From Fidelibacterota bacterium (lineage in GTDB: Bacteria > Marinisomatota > Marinisomatia > Marinisomatales > TCS55), in assembly GCA_002725545.1 (NCBI GenBank), contig PBPW01000112.1, positions 1-7,946 on the forward strand: a stretch of DNA of 7,946 nucleotides, read 5' to 3'. The notes under the pieces were generated by a model. The model had not been told where the DNA came from. It ran no database searches and was given only the letters and a program-made list of their open reading frames with translations. Every line of letters starts with the position of its first letter. Within the stretch, counting starts at the first letter, position 1. The translations under genes and the position numbers were made by a program. Positions 7,177 to 7,946 of this stretch are shown piece after piece.

Positions 7177-7642
7177 ATTTTTTTAGCTTGGGCCAATCAT
7201 CATCACTTAAAATATACCCTACACATTTTTTAGATCCACATTTACAAATATGATCTTCAAAATCACTATCAAAGGGATAGCCGTAATTATATGTTAATTC
7301 TGCCCCTTTTTTAATTCTTTTAATTGATGATATCCAAATATGATTATTGGTTATTTCTACTTCACAATTTGGATCACAAGAGTGATTGATAAAACGTGCA
7401 TAATTTCGAGCTACTCCTCCATCAATGTCATATTTTTTATTGAGCTCAAAAACATAAACCATTCCATTTTTCTTGTTCTTTTCTGCTTTTTTTATTTGTT
7501 TATCAGCTCTTTTATCGCCTTCTTTTTTAGTTACTTTGTCACCTATATATTCAATTACTTGTTCGCCCTTTTTAATATTACTGAGAGCAAATAATCCTGA
7601 TCCATGTAGGAGAGATTTTTTTTTATACCACAATTTTTCCAT
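7145..7642 (-). CDS. Small SET-domain protein (putative lysine methyltransferase)
   Basis: A 165-residue cytoplasmic protein that is essentially one SET domain. Visible motifs, in order: HGSGLFA (about 14-20), EYIGDKVTKKE (about 31-41), the SAM-binding and active-site core RFINHSCDPNC (about 83-93), GAELTYNYGY (about 113-122) containing the catalytic-type Tyr, and a post-SET CxCxxxxC zinc motif (HICKCGSKKC, about 131-140). By family knowledge such proteins transfer methyl from S-adenosylmethionine to protein lysines; the bacterial substrate is not known and nothing here reveals it. The Lys-rich insert at about 44-58 and Lys-rich tail could favour nucleic acid or acidic partners. It overlaps phoR by 32 nt, so the two are probably co-transcribed, but a functional link to phosphate is only inferred. 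ATG at 7640-7642 has only a weak purine-rich stretch upstream. Confidence 0.88.
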   Translation of the reverse strand: MEKLWYKKKSLLHGSGLFALSNIKKGEQVIEYIGDKVTKKEGDKRADKQIKKAEKNKKNGMVYVFELNKKYDIDGGVARNYARFINHSCDPNCEVEITNNHIWISSIKRIKKGAELTYNYGYPFDSDFEDHICKCGSKKCVGYILSDDDWPKLKKYEKKHKKGSR

Positions 7643-7674
7643 AGAAATTTCTTAGATAAAGTTCTTTTATACAA

Positions 7675-7692
7675 ATTACTTTATTATGACTA
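7675..7692 (-). promoter_or_regulatory. Degenerate PHO-box-like site upstream of the SET-phoR pair
   Basis: The minus strand reads TAGTCAT-AATA-AAGTAAT. The GTCAT and GTAAT cores are spaced exactly 11 bp apart as in the three better boxes, but the leading CT/TT of each half-site is replaced by TA and AA. TATAAA follows after 3 nt, a possible -10 element though nearer than usual. It would place the SET-phoR pair under PhoB control. The match is weak in such AT-rich sequence. Confidence 0.33.
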
Positions 7693-7700
7693 TTTAAATA

Positions 7701-7931
7701 TTAAATAAGAAAATAGTTAAAATACCCAATTATAAAAAGAGGAATTTGTAATCCAAAATTTGTTAGCAGTGCCTTGTCCTTTGCTATAAATCCAGCCATG
7801 CACCAACCTACTGCTCCAAGGCCATGACTAAATATATTTAAAGGATAATAATTTAAATTCGTTAATAAAATACCAAATAAAACTAAGACAGTGCTAAACC
7901 ACTTTAACTGATTTAACGACATATAACTCAT
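7701..7931 (-). CDS. Small multi-pass membrane protein of unknown function
   Basis: A 76-residue hydrophobic protein with three likely membrane segments: about 11-24 (WFSTVLVLFGILLT), about 33-49 (IFSHGLGAVGWCMAGFI) and about 58-75 (LQIPLFIIGYFNYFLI). The charged KDK between the second and third segments suggests a short loop. The design (Lys-Trp before the first helix, NLNYYPLN after it, then a Gly-rich helix) resembles small three-helix proteins of unknown function seen in marine alphaproteobacteria, possibly the DUF6552 type, but I cannot confirm that. The ATG at 7929-7931 is favoured over one 9 nt downstream because a strong AGGGAG ribosome-binding site lies 5 nt before it. It ends 58 nt before the SET gene. 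I cannot tell from the sequence what it does or whether it belongs with the Pho genes. Confidence 0.75.
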   Translation of the reverse strand: MSYMSLNQLKWFSTVLVLFGILLTNLNYYPLNIFSHGLGAVGWCMAGFIAKDKALLTNFGLQIPLFIIGYFNYFLI

Positions 7932-7936
7932 TTTTT

Positions 7937-7942
7937 CTCCCT
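7937..7942 (-). promoter_or_regulatory. Ribosome-binding site of the small membrane protein
   Basis: AGGGAG on the minus strand, 5 nt before the ATG at 7929-7931. It is the strongest Shine-Dalgarno match in the window and decides between the two nearby ATG codons of this gene. Confidence 0.72.
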
Positions 7943-7946
7943 AATA

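Noticed and set aside
7183..7209. A third nonsense codon cutting off an N-terminal membrane anchor of phoR
   Set aside because: There is more than one stop upstream in this frame and the codons between them encode nothing hydrophobic; this stretch is coding for the end of the SET protein in another frame.
109..7931. Genome-wide reassignment of TAA to Glu
   Set aside because: All nine genes in the window end with TAA at the expected family length, so TAA works as stop here; only a partial suppressor would be compatible.

Overview
The window is AT-rich and tightly packed, and every confidently identified gene lies on the minus strand. Read right to left it holds a small membrane protein gene, a SET-domain protein gene, phoR, pstS, pstC, pstA, pstB, phoU and phoB. 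This is a complete phosphate-starvation (Pho) locus: two-component system, high-affinity phosphate ABC transporter and the PhoU regulator. The gene order, the long PstA and PstC with N-terminal extensions (DUF3333-type in PstA), the low GC, the uniform TAA stops and the short intergenic gaps suggest a streamlined marine alphaproteobacterium (SAR11-like or another AT-rich oceanic lineage). That assignment is an inference from style, not a phylogenetic result.

Layout: 7701-7931 small multi-pass membrane protein; 7145-7642 SET methyltransferase-like protein, overlapping by 32 nt the start of phoR (6139-7176), a histidine kinase with no visible membrane anchor; 5068-6063 pstS, followed by a strong hairpin terminator; 3587-4960 pstC; 2314-3594 pstA; 1551-2312 pstB; 834-1550 phoU; 109-792 phoB. 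From pstC to phoU the genes overlap or abut. Three well-formed PHO boxes (two 7-bp half-sites at 11-bp spacing, all on the minus strand) stand before pstS, pstC and phoB, and a weaker one precedes the SET-phoR pair. This points to autoregulated, separately boosted transcription units: PhoR senses and phosphorylates PhoB; PhoB activates pstS, pstCAB-phoU and itself; PstSCAB imports phosphate; PhoU damps signalling.

The most unusual result is that two genes of this operon, pstA and phoU, are each interrupted by one in-frame TAA, with perfectly recognisable family sequence continuing in the same frame on both sides. At both places the family (and, for pstA, the paralogous PstC in this window) points to glutamate, so each can be explained by a single GAA-to-TAA (G-to-T) change. 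Either the operon is decaying or polymorphic, or the sequence carries two errors of the same type, or (least likely) the stop is read through. I found no wholly new gene system; the PHO-box architecture and the SET-PhoR coupling are the other points worth following.
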